Under the pieces are notes generated by a model, which did no database searches, was not told the DNA's origin, and worked only from the letters and a program-made list of their open reading frames with translations. Of a DNA stretch of 46,995 bases, positions 16,135-23,606 are shown one piece after another. Position 1 is the first letter of the stretch; every line of letters begins with the position of its first letter. A program made the position numbers and the translations under genes. Source of the stretch: Ancrocorticia sp052089425 (GTDB taxonomy: Bacteria > Actinomycetota > Actinomycetes > Actinomycetales > Actinomycetaceae); contig NZ_JBQCZW010000019.1 of assembly GCF_052089425.1 (NCBI RefSeq), forward strand, positions 1-46,995, written 5' to 3'.

Positions 16135-17238
16135 ATGGCCCCGCTTCTCGAGACGGCGCTCATCAGCGAACACCAGCGCCTTGGTGCCAAGCTCACAGAC
16201 TTTGCGGGTTGGGCCATGCCGCTGCGGTACCGCTCGGACAGGGAGGAACATGCGGCGGTTCGTGAGCGTGCAGGAATCTTTGATCTGTCACATATGGCCC
16301 AAATCGAAGTGGAAGGCCCCGGCGCATCTGAGGCGCTCGATGCCAGCTTCGTGACCCAGCCGTCTACCATGCCGATCGGCCGCGCGCGCTACACGCTACT
16401 TCTGGCTCAAGACGGCGGGATTATTGATGATCTCATCGTATACAGGCTAGGTACATGTTCCTTCCTGATCGTCGCCAATGCGGCCAATAGGCTGGTCGTG
16501 CGTGATGAACTGGCGGCCCGGGCACGGGCCAGCAACGATGGCTCAGCCGTGGGCGTCACTGACACCACACTCCACCGTGCCCTCATCGCGATTCAGGGAC
16601 CAGAATCAGCGGCGATTGTTCGAGAGCTCCTTCCTAAGGCCGAACGCCCGATATTAGATGAGCTGGGGTACTACCGAATGAGCGAGGTGCACATGGGTGG
16701 TCCCGTGCGTCTTGCACGAACCGGCTACACGGGTGAAACCGGATATGAACTGATGATGCCAGCCTCTGCTGCCGCGAATGTCTGGGAGCGGGCCCGAAAG
16801 ATCGGGGAAAGCCACGGGCTCCTTCCCTGCGGCCTCGCCTCCCGCGACACGCTCCGTTTGGAGGCGGGCATGGCTCTGTACGGCCACGAACTGGGGCGCG
16901 ATGTTTCCCCCAAGGATGTTGGACTTGCTGGGCTGGTCAAGGATCACCAATTCGTTGGGCGCGCGGCTTTAGCCGAACGGCCCCAGAACTGGGACCTGTA
17001 CGGTTTGGAAGGTGCGGGCCGCCGCGCGGCCCGTGCCGGGTGCGCCGTGAACCTCAACGGTCACCCGATCGGGGAGATTACCTCCGGAGTACTATCACCA
17101 ACCCTCGGCCACCCGGTTGCCCTTGCTCGATTGACACCCGGGCTCAGCGAAGGAACTGCCGTGGAGGTTGATGTTCGCGGCAAAACATTCCCCATGACTA
17201 TTTCTCACCTACCTTTTTATTCTCGTACTCGCCACTGA
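16135..17238 (+). CDS. gcvT: Glycine cleavage system T protein (aminomethyltransferase)
   Basis: GcvT takes the methylene group from aminomethyl-lipoyl GcvH and passes it to tetrahydrofolate, releasing ammonia. The 367-residue protein shows the family's YRSDREEHAAVRERAGIFDLSHM-type N-terminus, split by a normal loop, and RTGYTGETGYE near residue 200, a folate-site signature; GLASRDTLRLEAGMALYGHEL follows. GGAGG lies six bases before the ATG at 16135, which fixes the start. It is the first gene of gcvT-gcvH-gcvP, with 25 bases before gcvH. The dihydrolipoyl dehydrogenase subunit is not in this window. Confidence 0.97.
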   Translation: MAPLLETALISEHQRLGAKLTDFAGWAMPLRYRSDREEHAAVRERAGIFDLSHMAQIEVEGPGASEALDASFVTQPSTMPIGRARYTLLLAQDGGIIDDLIVYRLGTCSFLIVANAANRLVVRDELAARARASNDGSAVGVTDTTLHRALIAIQGPESAAIVRELLPKAERPILDELGYYRMSEVHMGGPVRLARTGYTGETGYELMMPASAAANVWERARKIGESHGLLPCGLASRDTLRLEAGMALYGHELGRDVSPKDVGLAGLVKDHQFVGRAALAERPQNWDLYGLEGAGRRAARAGCAVNLNGHPIGEITSGVLSPTLGHPVALARLTPGLSEGTAVEVDVRGKTFPMTISHLPFYSRTRH

Positions 17239-17263
17239 ACCACCCATTCACAAGGAGAATGCC

Positions 17264-17632
17264 ATGAACTATCCAGATGATCGTTTGTACTCAGAAGATC
17301 ATGAGTGGATCACGAAGGGAACGAAGGCCCGCGTGGGAATCACCGCTTTTGCCGCTCAGGCACTCGATGAAGCCGTATACGTGGAGCTGCCCGAGGTGGG
17401 TGATGAGCTGGAAGCAGGCGAGCCGTGCGGTGAAATAGAATCCGTGAAGTCCGTATCTGATCTTGTTGCGCTCGCGAGTGGCACAGTCACCGCGATTAAC
17501 GAAGCGGTCGTGGACGAACCCAAAATCGCGACCGATGATCCACACGAAAACTGGCTATATGAGTTGGACGTTTCCGAGCGGGGCGATCTTCTGGACGCCG
17601 CAGCCTACACGGCCTTTATTGAGGAGCAGTAG
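17264..17632 (+). CDS. gcvH: Glycine cleavage system H protein
   Basis: A 122-residue lipoyl carrier that shuttles the aminomethyl group between the P and T proteins. The lipoylation site is Lys62 in EIESVKSVSDL. The length is typical. AAGGAG lies before the ATG. The gene ends two bases before gcvP. Confidence 0.98.
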   Translation: MNYPDDRLYSEDHEWITKGTKARVGITAFAAQALDEAVYVELPEVGDELEAGEPCGEIESVKSVSDLVALASGTVTAINEAVVDEPKIATDDPHENWLYELDVSERGDLLDAAAYTAFIEEQ

Positions 17633-17634
17633 AG

Positions 17635-20496
17635 ATGGCCGATTTCTCCATTCGGCACACTGGCACCCGCGGTGAGGATCGCACCCACATGCTGGCCGCG
17701 GTGCACGTGCACGATCTGGACACTCTCATGTCGCGGGCCATGCCCCATCGCATCGCCTCGCCTCCAGCTGACGAACGCCTGCCACGGGCGGCCACCGAGG
17801 CAGAAGTTGCGAGCGAACTAGCGTCCATGGCCGCAGCGAATACAGCCCGGACGTCCATGATTGGTCAGGGGTATTACGATACGGAAACTCCTGCGGTCAT
17901 TCGGCGTGGAATCCTTGAGAATCCATCGTGGTACACCGCCTACACCCCGTACCAACCGGAGATTTCTCAGGGGCGGTTAGAGGCTCTCGTCAATTTCCAA
18001 ACGATGGTCAGCGAGTTGACCGCGATGGAGATCGCCGGCGCTTCTCTTCTCGATGAACCTACCGCCGCCGCTGAAGCGATTGCGCTTGCCTCACGTGCAA
18101 CTGGGCGGGATCGAATCGCGGTAGATCGCGATGTGTTTGAGCAAACCCGTGCCGTGATCGAGACACGATGCCGTGGGCTGGACATCGAACTTGTCCCAGT
18201 CAACATTGATGGGCCGATGGACTTAACGGAATGCAGCGGGCTACTGGTTCAGTATCCCGGCGCGACAGGGCGGGTGCATACGGCCTCCACATACCGCGGA
18301 TTGGGTGATGCTATTCACGAAGCTGGCGGGCTGTTCATTATGGTGGCTGATCTGTTGGCATGTTCCATTCTCACCCCTCCGGGAGAATTGGGAGCAGATA
18401 TTGTTGCCGGCAGCGCTCAACGCTTCGGCTTGCCGATGGGAGGAGGTGGCCCGCATGCTGGGTACATCGCGTGCCGTGAGAAGTACAAGCGCAACCTTCC
18501 GGGCCGAATCGTCGGAGTTTCTAAGGACCGCGCTGGTAATCCGGCCTACCGTTTGGCACTGCAAACTCGCGAACAGCATATCCGCCGTGAAAAGGCCACG
18601 AGCAACATCTGCACGGCGCAATCGCTGCTTGCGATCATGGCATCAATGTACGCCGTTTACCACGGGCCAGAGGGCCTTGCCGCCATGGCCGATCGCGTTC
18701 ATGGCCAGGCACGGGCTCTCGCGTGCAATCTCGCGGATCTGGGAGCGCACGTCAATTACACGCGATTCTTTGACACCCTGACGGTTTCGGTCACGCAGAA
18801 GGCGGACGAAATCCTTGCGGCGCTACTGGAAGAGAATGTCACGGCGTACCGGGTGGATGGGGATACGCTGCGGCTCTCGGCAGACGAATGCACGACAGAT
18901 CTGGCGCGGCGGCACGTAGTCCAGGCATTTGCCAGAGTGCTTGACGGGCCCCGCACATCGGTGGACATCACCCAGTACTCGCTGGGCGAGGACGTTCGGC
19001 GCACGAGCCAGTACATGGAGCAGGCCACGTTCCACCGCTACCGCAGTGAAACCGGCATGATGCGTTACATGCACAGGTTGGCGGAGAAGGACTATGCCTT
19101 AGACCGGGGCATGATCCCGCTCGGATCATGCACGATGAAGCTCAATGCCGCTGTGGAAGTATCGGCTATTACCCACGAGGGGTTTGCACGCATTCACCCG
19201 TTCGCTCCGGCTGGGGATCTAGCCGGCTATCGCACGCTCATCTCGGATCTGGAGACGTGGCTCGCGGAGCTCACCGGCTACGACGCTGTCAGCCTGCAAC
19301 CCAACGCGGGCAGCCAAGGCGAATTTGCCGGGCTTCTGGCCATCCGCGGGTATCACGAGGCGCGTGGGCAGGGAGAGCGGCGTATCTGCTTGATCCCGGC
19401 CTCCGCCCACGGAACAAACGCTGCCTCAGCTGTCATGGCAGGTTTCCGAGTGGTGGTGGTGAAAACCGCGGCTGATGGATCGATTGACCTACAGGATCTG
19501 GATCGCAAGATTGAGAAGGCCGGTGCACACATTGGCGCGATCATGCTGACGTATCCCTCCACTCACGGCACCTTCGAAGAACAGGTCACTGAGGTCACTG
19601 ACCGTGTTCATCGCGCTGGTGGGCAGGTATACATCGATGGTGCGAACCTGAACGCTTTGGTGGGCTACGCTCGTCCCGGAGCATTTGGCGGTGATGTCTC
19701 TCACCTTAACCTGCACAAGACTTTCGCCATCCCACACGGTGGAGGAGGGCCCGGTGTTGGCCCCGTGGCGGCCAAGGAACACTTGGCGCCTTACCTGCCG
19801 GGCTTCCCTGCAGGAGCAGTTTCCGGGGCTCCATGGGGATCTGCAAGCATCCTTCCCATCACGTGGGCTTACATCACATTGCTGGGCTATGAAGGGTTGC
19901 GGGAGGCAACGGCAAGCGCTGTGCTCGCGGCGAACTACGTGGCCGCGCGGCTGGAGCCTGTTCTGCCCGTGCTCTATCGCGGACCCGGCGGATTCGTTGG
20001 CCACGAGTGCATTCTGGATGTTCGCCCGTTGAAGGAACAGTACGGAGTGAGCGTGGACGATGTTGCCAAACGACTGATTGATTACGGTTTCCACGCTCCA
20101 ACGATGAGTTTCCCAGTTCCGGGCACGCTGATGGTGGAGCCAACGGAATCTGAAAGCCTTGAGGAACTCGATAGATTCTGCGACGCTATGGAGGCAATCG
20201 CCGAGGAAGCGGCACAGGTTGGTGATCAATGGTCCGCCGATGACAACCCGCTCAGATTGGCGCCCCACACGGCACACTCACTGCTAACAGGTACGTGGGA
20301 GCACCCCTATTCGCAAGAGATGGCGGCCTACCCTGACGCCTTGGCAGCCAAGAAGAAGGGTCGCGATCCCGAATACGTGCACCGGCTCATCGAGAGCAAG
20401 TACTGGGCGCCAGTTGGCAGGATCGATGCACCGTGGGGGGACCGCAACCTCCAGTGCACCTGCCCTCCTCCGGAGGCTTTCGAGGAACAAGATTAA
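17635..20496 (+). CDS. gcvP: Glycine dehydrogenase (decarboxylating), P protein
   Basis: This pyridoxal-phosphate enzyme decarboxylates glycine and loads the remaining aminomethyl group on GcvH. It is a single 953-residue chain, the fused form in which both halves (GcvPA and GcvPB) are joined. The PLP lysine is near residue 695 in LNLHKTFAIPHGGGGPG. The N-terminal half has RHTGTRGEDRTHML and the glycine-rich GGGGPHAGY-like segment (MGGGGPHAGYIA). It is the last gene of the operon, with its ATG two bases after the gcvH stop. The strand of 111 bases after it contains the sigA promoter. Confidence 0.97.
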   Translation: MADFSIRHTGTRGEDRTHMLAAVHVHDLDTLMSRAMPHRIASPPADERLPRAATEAEVASELASMAAANTARTSMIGQGYYDTETPAVIRRGILENPSWYTAYTPYQPEISQGRLEALVNFQTMVSELTAMEIAGASLLDEPTAAAEAIALASRATGRDRIAVDRDVFEQTRAVIETRCRGLDIELVPVNIDGPMDLTECSGLLVQYPGATGRVHTASTYRGLGDAIHEAGGLFIMVADLLACSILTPPGELGADIVAGSAQRFGLPMGGGGPHAGYIACREKYKRNLPGRIVGVSKDRAGNPAYRLALQTREQHIRREKATSNICTAQSLLAIMASMYAVYHGPEGLAAMADRVHGQARALACNLADLGAHVNYTRFFDTLTVSVTQKADEILAALLEENVTAYRVDGDTLRLSADECTTDLARRHVVQAFARVLDGPRTSVDITQYSLGEDVRRTSQYMEQATFHRYRSETGMMRYMHRLAEKDYALDRGMIPLGSCTMKLNAAVEVSAITHEGFARIHPFAPAGDLAGYRTLISDLETWLAELTGYDAVSLQPNAGSQGEFAGLLAIRGYHEARGQGERRICLIPASAHGTNAASAVMAGFRVVVVKTAADGSIDLQDLDRKIEKAGAHIGAIMLTYPSTHGTFEEQVTEVTDRVHRAGGQVYIDGANLNALVGYARPGAFGGDVSHLNLHKTFAIPHGGGGPGVGPVAAKEHLAPYLPGFPAGAVSGAPWGSASILPITWAYITLLGYEGLREATASAVLAANYVAARLEPVLPVLYRGPGGFVGHECILDVRPLKEQYGVSVDDVAKRLIDYGFHAPTMSFPVPGTLMVEPTESESLEELDRFCDAMEAIAEEAAQVGDQWSADDNPLRLAPHTAHSLLTGTWEHPYSQEMAAYPDALAAKKKGRDPEYVHRLIESKYWAPVGRIDAPWGDRNLQCTCPPPEAFEEQD

Positions 20497-20562
20497 ACTC
20501 GCGGGAACAAGTTCGCATGTGTGTGCGTTGACAAGGATGTGCTGGATTACGCCCAGTGCCGG

Positions 20563-20568
20563 TATGAT
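20563..20568 (+). promoter_or_regulatory. Probable -10 box of sigA
   Basis: TATGAT, 38 bases before the GTG start. A TTGACA at 20528-20533 is 29 bases upstream, too far for a normal -35 of this box. Confidence 0.4.
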
Positions 20569-20606
20569 TAATTGCCTGTCATCCGCTCCCACTTGAAAGG
20601 TGTCAC

Positions 20607-21911
20607 GTGGCTACAAAGTCTGCGACTCGCGAAACTGCAGAGAAAGCTGAGGAAAAGAAGGCGCAAGCGCCAAACAAGAAGGCCTCAGCCAAGCGCAAGA
20701 CTGCCGCTAAGAAGCCAACGTCGCGCAAGAAGGCTGACCCGGTTGATGAGGCGACCGAGGCCGCTGCTGCAGAAGAAAGCACCACCCCAGAGGATCTGGA
20801 AGATGTCAATTCGGCCGAGGAGGCTGAAGAGACGTCAGAAGATTCGTCCGATGACGGCGATGCGGTCAAAGCCGGCCAGATCAAGTTGCCGAAGCTTCGC
20901 ACCGAAGAACCGCCGCTGAGCCGCAAGGGTGCCTTCACCGTCACGGATTCTGACGAATCTGACGAACCGGCAGTCCGTGTTCACGTTGCGGGAGCAACAG
21001 CCGATCCTGTCAAGGACTACCTCAAGCAAATCGGCAAGGTTCCGCTGCTGAATGCCGCAGAGGAAGTTGAGCTGGCCAAGCGGATCGAAGCCGGCCTTTA
21101 CGCCGATCACATCTCCAAGTCCGGGGCTCTGGACTCCAAGGATGATCGCCTCTACTTGCGCGAGCTCAAGGCAATCGCCCGCGATGGGCATCAGGCCAAG
21201 AACCACCTGCTCGAAGCCAACCTGCGCCTCGTAGTGTCCCTAGCCAAGCGTTACACGGGCCGTGGCATGCTCTTCCTTGATCTTATTCAGGAAGGGAACT
21301 TGGGCCTTGTTCGAGCCGTTGAGAAGTTCGATTACACCAAGGGCTACAAGTTCTCCACGTACGCAACGTGGTGGATTCGTCAGGCTATTACCCGCGCCAT
21401 GGCCGATCAGGCACGCACCATCCGAATTCCGGTACACATGGTGGAAGTCATCAATAAGCTCGCTCGCGTGCAGCGCCAGATGCTTCAGGATCTAGGCCGC
21501 GAACCCACAACCGAAGAACTCTCCAAAGAGCTGGATATGCCCGAGGAGAAGGTGATCGAGGTTCAGAAGTATGGCCGCGAGCCGATTTCGCTTCACACAC
21601 CGTTGGGTGAGGATGGCGATTCGGAGTTCGGCGATCTCATCGAGGATTCCGAAGCCGTGGTTCCAGCCGATGCCGTGGGCTTTACCCTGCTTCAGGAGCA
21701 GCTCCATCAGGTACTCGATACCCTGTCAGAGCGCGAAGCCGGCGTTGTCTCTATGCGTTTCGGTCTGACTGACGGCCAGCCCAAGACTCTCGATGAGATT
21801 GGCAAGGTATACGGCGTAACACGCGAACGTATCCGTCAGATCGAATCCAAGACGATGTCCAAGCTGCGCCATCCGAGCCGCTCTCAGGTTCTGCGCGACT
21901 ACTTGGAGTAG
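20607..21911 (+). CDS. sigA: Primary RNA polymerase sigma factor
   Basis: The housekeeping sigma factor of 434 residues, which directs RNA polymerase to most promoters. The first 125 residues are a Lys/Ala-rich then acidic tail typical of actinobacterial SigA/HrdB. Region 1.2 (DPVKDYLKQIGKVPLL, about 133-148), region 2.4 (FSTYATWWIRQAITRAM) and region 4.2 (VTRERIRQIESKTMSKLRHP) are all intact. The length and conserved regions mark it as group 1, not an alternative factor. The start is a GTG at 20607, preceded by GAAAGG at a normal distance. Nearby TAnnnT hexamers upstream of many genes in this window suit its recognition. Confidence 0.97.
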   Translation: MATKSATRETAEKAEEKKAQAPNKKASAKRKTAAKKPTSRKKADPVDEATEAAAAEESTTPEDLEDVNSAEEAEETSEDSSDDGDAVKAGQIKLPKLRTEEPPLSRKGAFTVTDSDESDEPAVRVHVAGATADPVKDYLKQIGKVPLLNAAEEVELAKRIEAGLYADHISKSGALDSKDDRLYLRELKAIARDGHQAKNHLLEANLRLVVSLAKRYTGRGMLFLDLIQEGNLGLVRAVEKFDYTKGYKFSTYATWWIRQAITRAMADQARTIRIPVHMVEVINKLARVQRQMLQDLGREPTTEELSKELDMPEEKVIEVQKYGREPISLHTPLGEDGDSEFGDLIEDSEAVVPADAVGFTLLQEQLHQVLDTLSEREAGVVSMRFGLTDGQPKTLDEIGKVYGVTRERIRQIESKTMSKLRHPSRSQVLRDYLE

Positions 21912-21921
21912 AGCAGTGGGT

Positions 21922-22308
21922 TCAGAACACCTCGACGGCGCTGGTGACACCCGGGACGCGGGCAAGCTTGCTGTCGTGAGTGATGAGCGGGATAGATAGG
22001 CGCTCTGCCAGCGCGATATATGTTGCGTCATAGCTTGTTGCGTTGGTGCCAATCTCCCATGCACGGGTGGCAAGAAGCTCGAACGGCCAGAGCTGTATCG
22101 GCGCGCCCATGATGCCGTCGAATGCTACGTCGGCTTTCGAGGCTGCGAGGATCCCGGCGTTTCGCTGCCTCCGGATGACATTGGTCGCTTCAATGCGAAT
22201 GTGGGCAGGCGCGTGAAGTGTTTCGCCCTCTAGGCGTTTGGCGAGTGCGGTCCCAGACGGGGAGAGCCATACCTCGAGCAGCGCCGAGGCATCGATGACA
22301 ATGCTCAT
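21922..22308 (-). CDS. vapC: VapC-type toxin, PIN-domain ribonuclease
   Basis: A 128-residue PIN-domain protein. The acidic catalytic residues are present: Asp6 (VIDAS), Glu40 (RIEATNV), Asp94 (SYDATYIALAE) and Asp112 (THDSKL). VapC toxins cut tRNA or rRNA when not bound by VapB. The start is the ATG at 22308, overlapping the antitoxin stop in ATGA; the frame runs on to 22395 but that is the antitoxin region. It is convergent with sigA, 10 bases away. The RNA target cannot be told. It is the only mobile-type module in the window. Confidence 0.93.
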   Translation of the reverse strand: MSIVIDASALLEVWLSPSGTALAKRLEGETLHAPAHIRIEATNVIRRQRNAGILAASKADVAFDGIMGAPIQLWPFELLATRAWEIGTNATSYDATYIALAERLSIPLITHDSKLARVPGVTSAVEVF

Positions 22309-22538
22309 CGCCGATCCGCATCTAGATCGGAAAGGATGAGATCCGCGCTCTCTTGACTGTTTGACTTGGCAAACTCTCGAGCCGAAGAGAGCCAATCGTC
22401 AATGCTCGGTTCGCGGGCCAGACGTTCGAGTTCGTTCAACAGGTACTCCTGTAATGACCGGCCGGAACGTGAAGCCCGTTGCGCGAGTAAGTCACGGGTG
22501 TGGTCGGGTACGTGGCGAATAGTAACGGAAACGCTCAT
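22305..22538 (-). CDS. vapB: VapB/FitA-type antitoxin
   Basis: A 77-residue protein with an N-terminal ribbon-helix-helix (SVTIRHVPDHTRDLLAQRA and SLQEYLLNELERLA), which binds DNA as a dimer, and an acidic C-terminal tail that would wrap the toxin (SADLILSDLDADRR). The gene precedes vapC with a four-base ATGA overlap, the usual order. The ATG at 22538 has TAAAAT six bases upstream and a palindrome across the start, so it is likely leaderless and autorepressed. Confidence 0.92.
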   Translation of the reverse strand: MSVSVTIRHVPDHTRDLLAQRASRSGRSLQEYLLNELERLAREPSIDDWLSSAREFAKSNSQESADLILSDLDADRR

Positions 22539-22550
22539 GCATGCATTTTA
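22537..22550. promoter_or_regulatory. vapB -10 box and palindromic operator
   Basis: The minus-strand -10 box TAAAAT (22545-22550) overlaps the perfect palindrome ATGCATGCAT (22537-22546), which also covers the start codon of vapB. A VapB dimer bound here would block transcription and start at once. Confidence 0.5.
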
Positions 22551-22580
22551 GCAGCACTGTTGAGAAGGTAGCCGAGTCGG

Positions 22581-23204
22581 TTAAAAGAGGGGAGCAGGCC
22601 ATCCGAGGTGGCTGGCCCGCACCTGTGCCTCGATCCACGAGGCGGGACCGAGTTGGGTGCCCGTCCGCGTGTGGACCGGATTCTCGAAACGGCTGCCCGA
22701 TTCTTCCGCTGTCAGGTACGCCCTAAGGAGGCCGGCAGCCGTGTGCGCATCGGCAAGCGCCCGATGATGCTGAAGCATCTGCACGCCGGCCCTCTCAGCT
22801 GCGCTTGCCAACGAGTGGCGCCCAGGCGGTAGATACATCTTGGACAACTCCATCGTGCACACGGTCGCTTCCGCTGGGATATGCATCGGGAAGCCAGCCT
22901 TGCGGAACCCCTCATTGAGGAACCCCACATCGAAGGCCGCGTTGTGAGCCACGATAGCTCGTGATTCCAACCGGGGAACCACCTGCGGAAGGATCTCGGT
23001 GAACGTGGGTGAGGATTCGACGTCGTCGTCCGTAATCCCGTGAACAAATTGCGCACGAACGCTCTGGCCGGGGTTCACCAAACTGGTCCAGCTGGTTTCA
23101 AACGCGCCGGCGGAATCAAGCAGAATGATGCCCACCTCGATGATGGCGTCACTGCGGGGATTGAGTCCGGTTGTTTCCAGATCTATCACGGCGAAACCGC
23201 TCAT
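22581..23204 (-). CDS. DnaQ-like 3'-5' exonuclease
   Basis: A 207-residue DEDDh exonuclease: Asp8 and Glu10 (DLETTG), Asp92 (HNAAFD), His147 and Asp152 (HHRALADA). Such stand-alone domains may proofread for DNA polymerase III (epsilon subunit) or trim DNA or RNA in repair. No clamp- or polymerase-binding tail is obvious, so I leave the symbol blank. GGAGG is eight bases before the ATG. The gene lies between vapBC and a DUF7455 gene transcribed the other way, with 104 bases between. Confidence 0.9.
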   Translation of the reverse strand: MSGFAVIDLETTGLNPRSDAIIEVGIILLDSAGAFETSWTSLVNPGQSVRAQFVHGITDDDVESSPTFTEILPQVVPRLESRAIVAHNAAFDVGFLNEGFRKAGFPMHIPAEATVCTMELSKMYLPPGRHSLASAAERAGVQMLQHHRALADAHTAAGLLRAYLTAEESGSRFENPVHTRTGTQLGPASWIEAQVRASHLGWPAPLF

Positions 23205-23296
23205 GGCCCTCCTTCGTACCGGGACACTCTACACGGGGACGTTCCGCCGCGGGTGAACTCATAGTCCACGGCGGGAATGTTTTTGGCCTTTAGTGC

Positions 23297-23302
23297 TTTG
23301 AT
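23297..23302 (+). promoter_or_regulatory. Weak -10 box before DUF7455 gene
   Basis: TTTGAT, six bases before the GTG at 23309. The hexamer is a weak match, but the spacing is the same as at the other leaderless genes in this window. Confidence 0.3.
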
Positions 23303-23308
23303 GTTGGT

Positions 23309-23503
23309 GTGAACGGAACAATGATTGACGAGAAGGAAATGACCGCACTCGATCGCTGCGATGTGTGTGGCGCTCAAGCATACGTGCGCGCCACCATGGA
23401 GCACGGCGAACTTCTTTTCTGTGGGCATCACGCTAGCCAGCATCTCGATAAACTCAGCAAGGTAGCCGTATCCATTCAAGATCAACGCGATCGCATTAGT
23501 TAA
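23309..23503 (+). CDS. Small zinc-binding protein, DUF7455
   Basis: A 64-residue protein with a zinc-ribbon-like motif: CDVCGAQAYV gives two cysteines and ELLFCGHHASQH gives a cysteine and histidines. It matches DUF7455, an actinobacterial family with no known function, often next to the topoisomerase subunit gene, as here. The start is taken as GTG at 23309 (leaderless spacing); an ATG at 23321 four codons later is also possible. The gene is followed by a hairpin terminator. Confidence 0.85.
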   Translation: MNGTMIDEKEMTALDRCDVCGAQAYVRATMEHGELLFCGHHASQHLDKLSKVAVSIQDQRDRIS

Positions 23504-23521
23504 ACACTGTAGAAGAGCGCT

Positions 23522-23556
23522 AAGGCGAAGGACTTTCACGTGAAGTTCTTCGCCTT
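23522..23556 (+). terminator. Hairpin terminator after DUF7455 gene
   Basis: AAGGCGAAG at 23522-23530 pairs with CTTCGCCTT at 23548-23556, and the inner bases (ACTT with AAGT, around TCACGTGA) extend the stem. It ends DUF7455 transcripts and lies 37 bases before the parE -10 box. Confidence 0.7.
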
Positions 23557-23593
23557 TCGCGTGCCAAAACACGAAAGTGGCCATCCGAGCACG

Positions 23594-23599
23594 TAGCAT
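23594..23599 (+). promoter_or_regulatory. -10 box, leaderless start of parE-like gene
   Basis: TAGCAT ends seven bases before the GTG at 23607. This favours that GTG over the ATG at 23598, which overlaps the box. Confidence 0.45.
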
Positions 23600-23606
23600 G
23601 TGGGAC

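Noticed and set aside
19489..20277. Antisense frame of 262 codons within gcvP
   Set aside because: Same reason: no family features and opposite a fully conserved gene.
20528..20533. TTGACA as the sigA -35 box
   Set aside because: It is 29 bases from the best -10 box TATGAT; no acceptable -10 lies 16-18 bases downstream of it.
22568..22590. Stretch GTAGCCGAGTCGGTTAAA resembling the D-arm of a tRNA-Ser or tRNA-Leu
   Set aside because: No acceptor, anticodon or T-arm follows; the sequence runs straight into the coding end of the exonuclease gene. It might be a remnant but cannot be supported.
23598..23606. ATG at 23598 as the start of the ParE-like gene
   Set aside because: It overlaps the TAGCAT hexamer and has no ribosome site; the GTG at 23607 fits both promoter spacing and the family N-terminus better.
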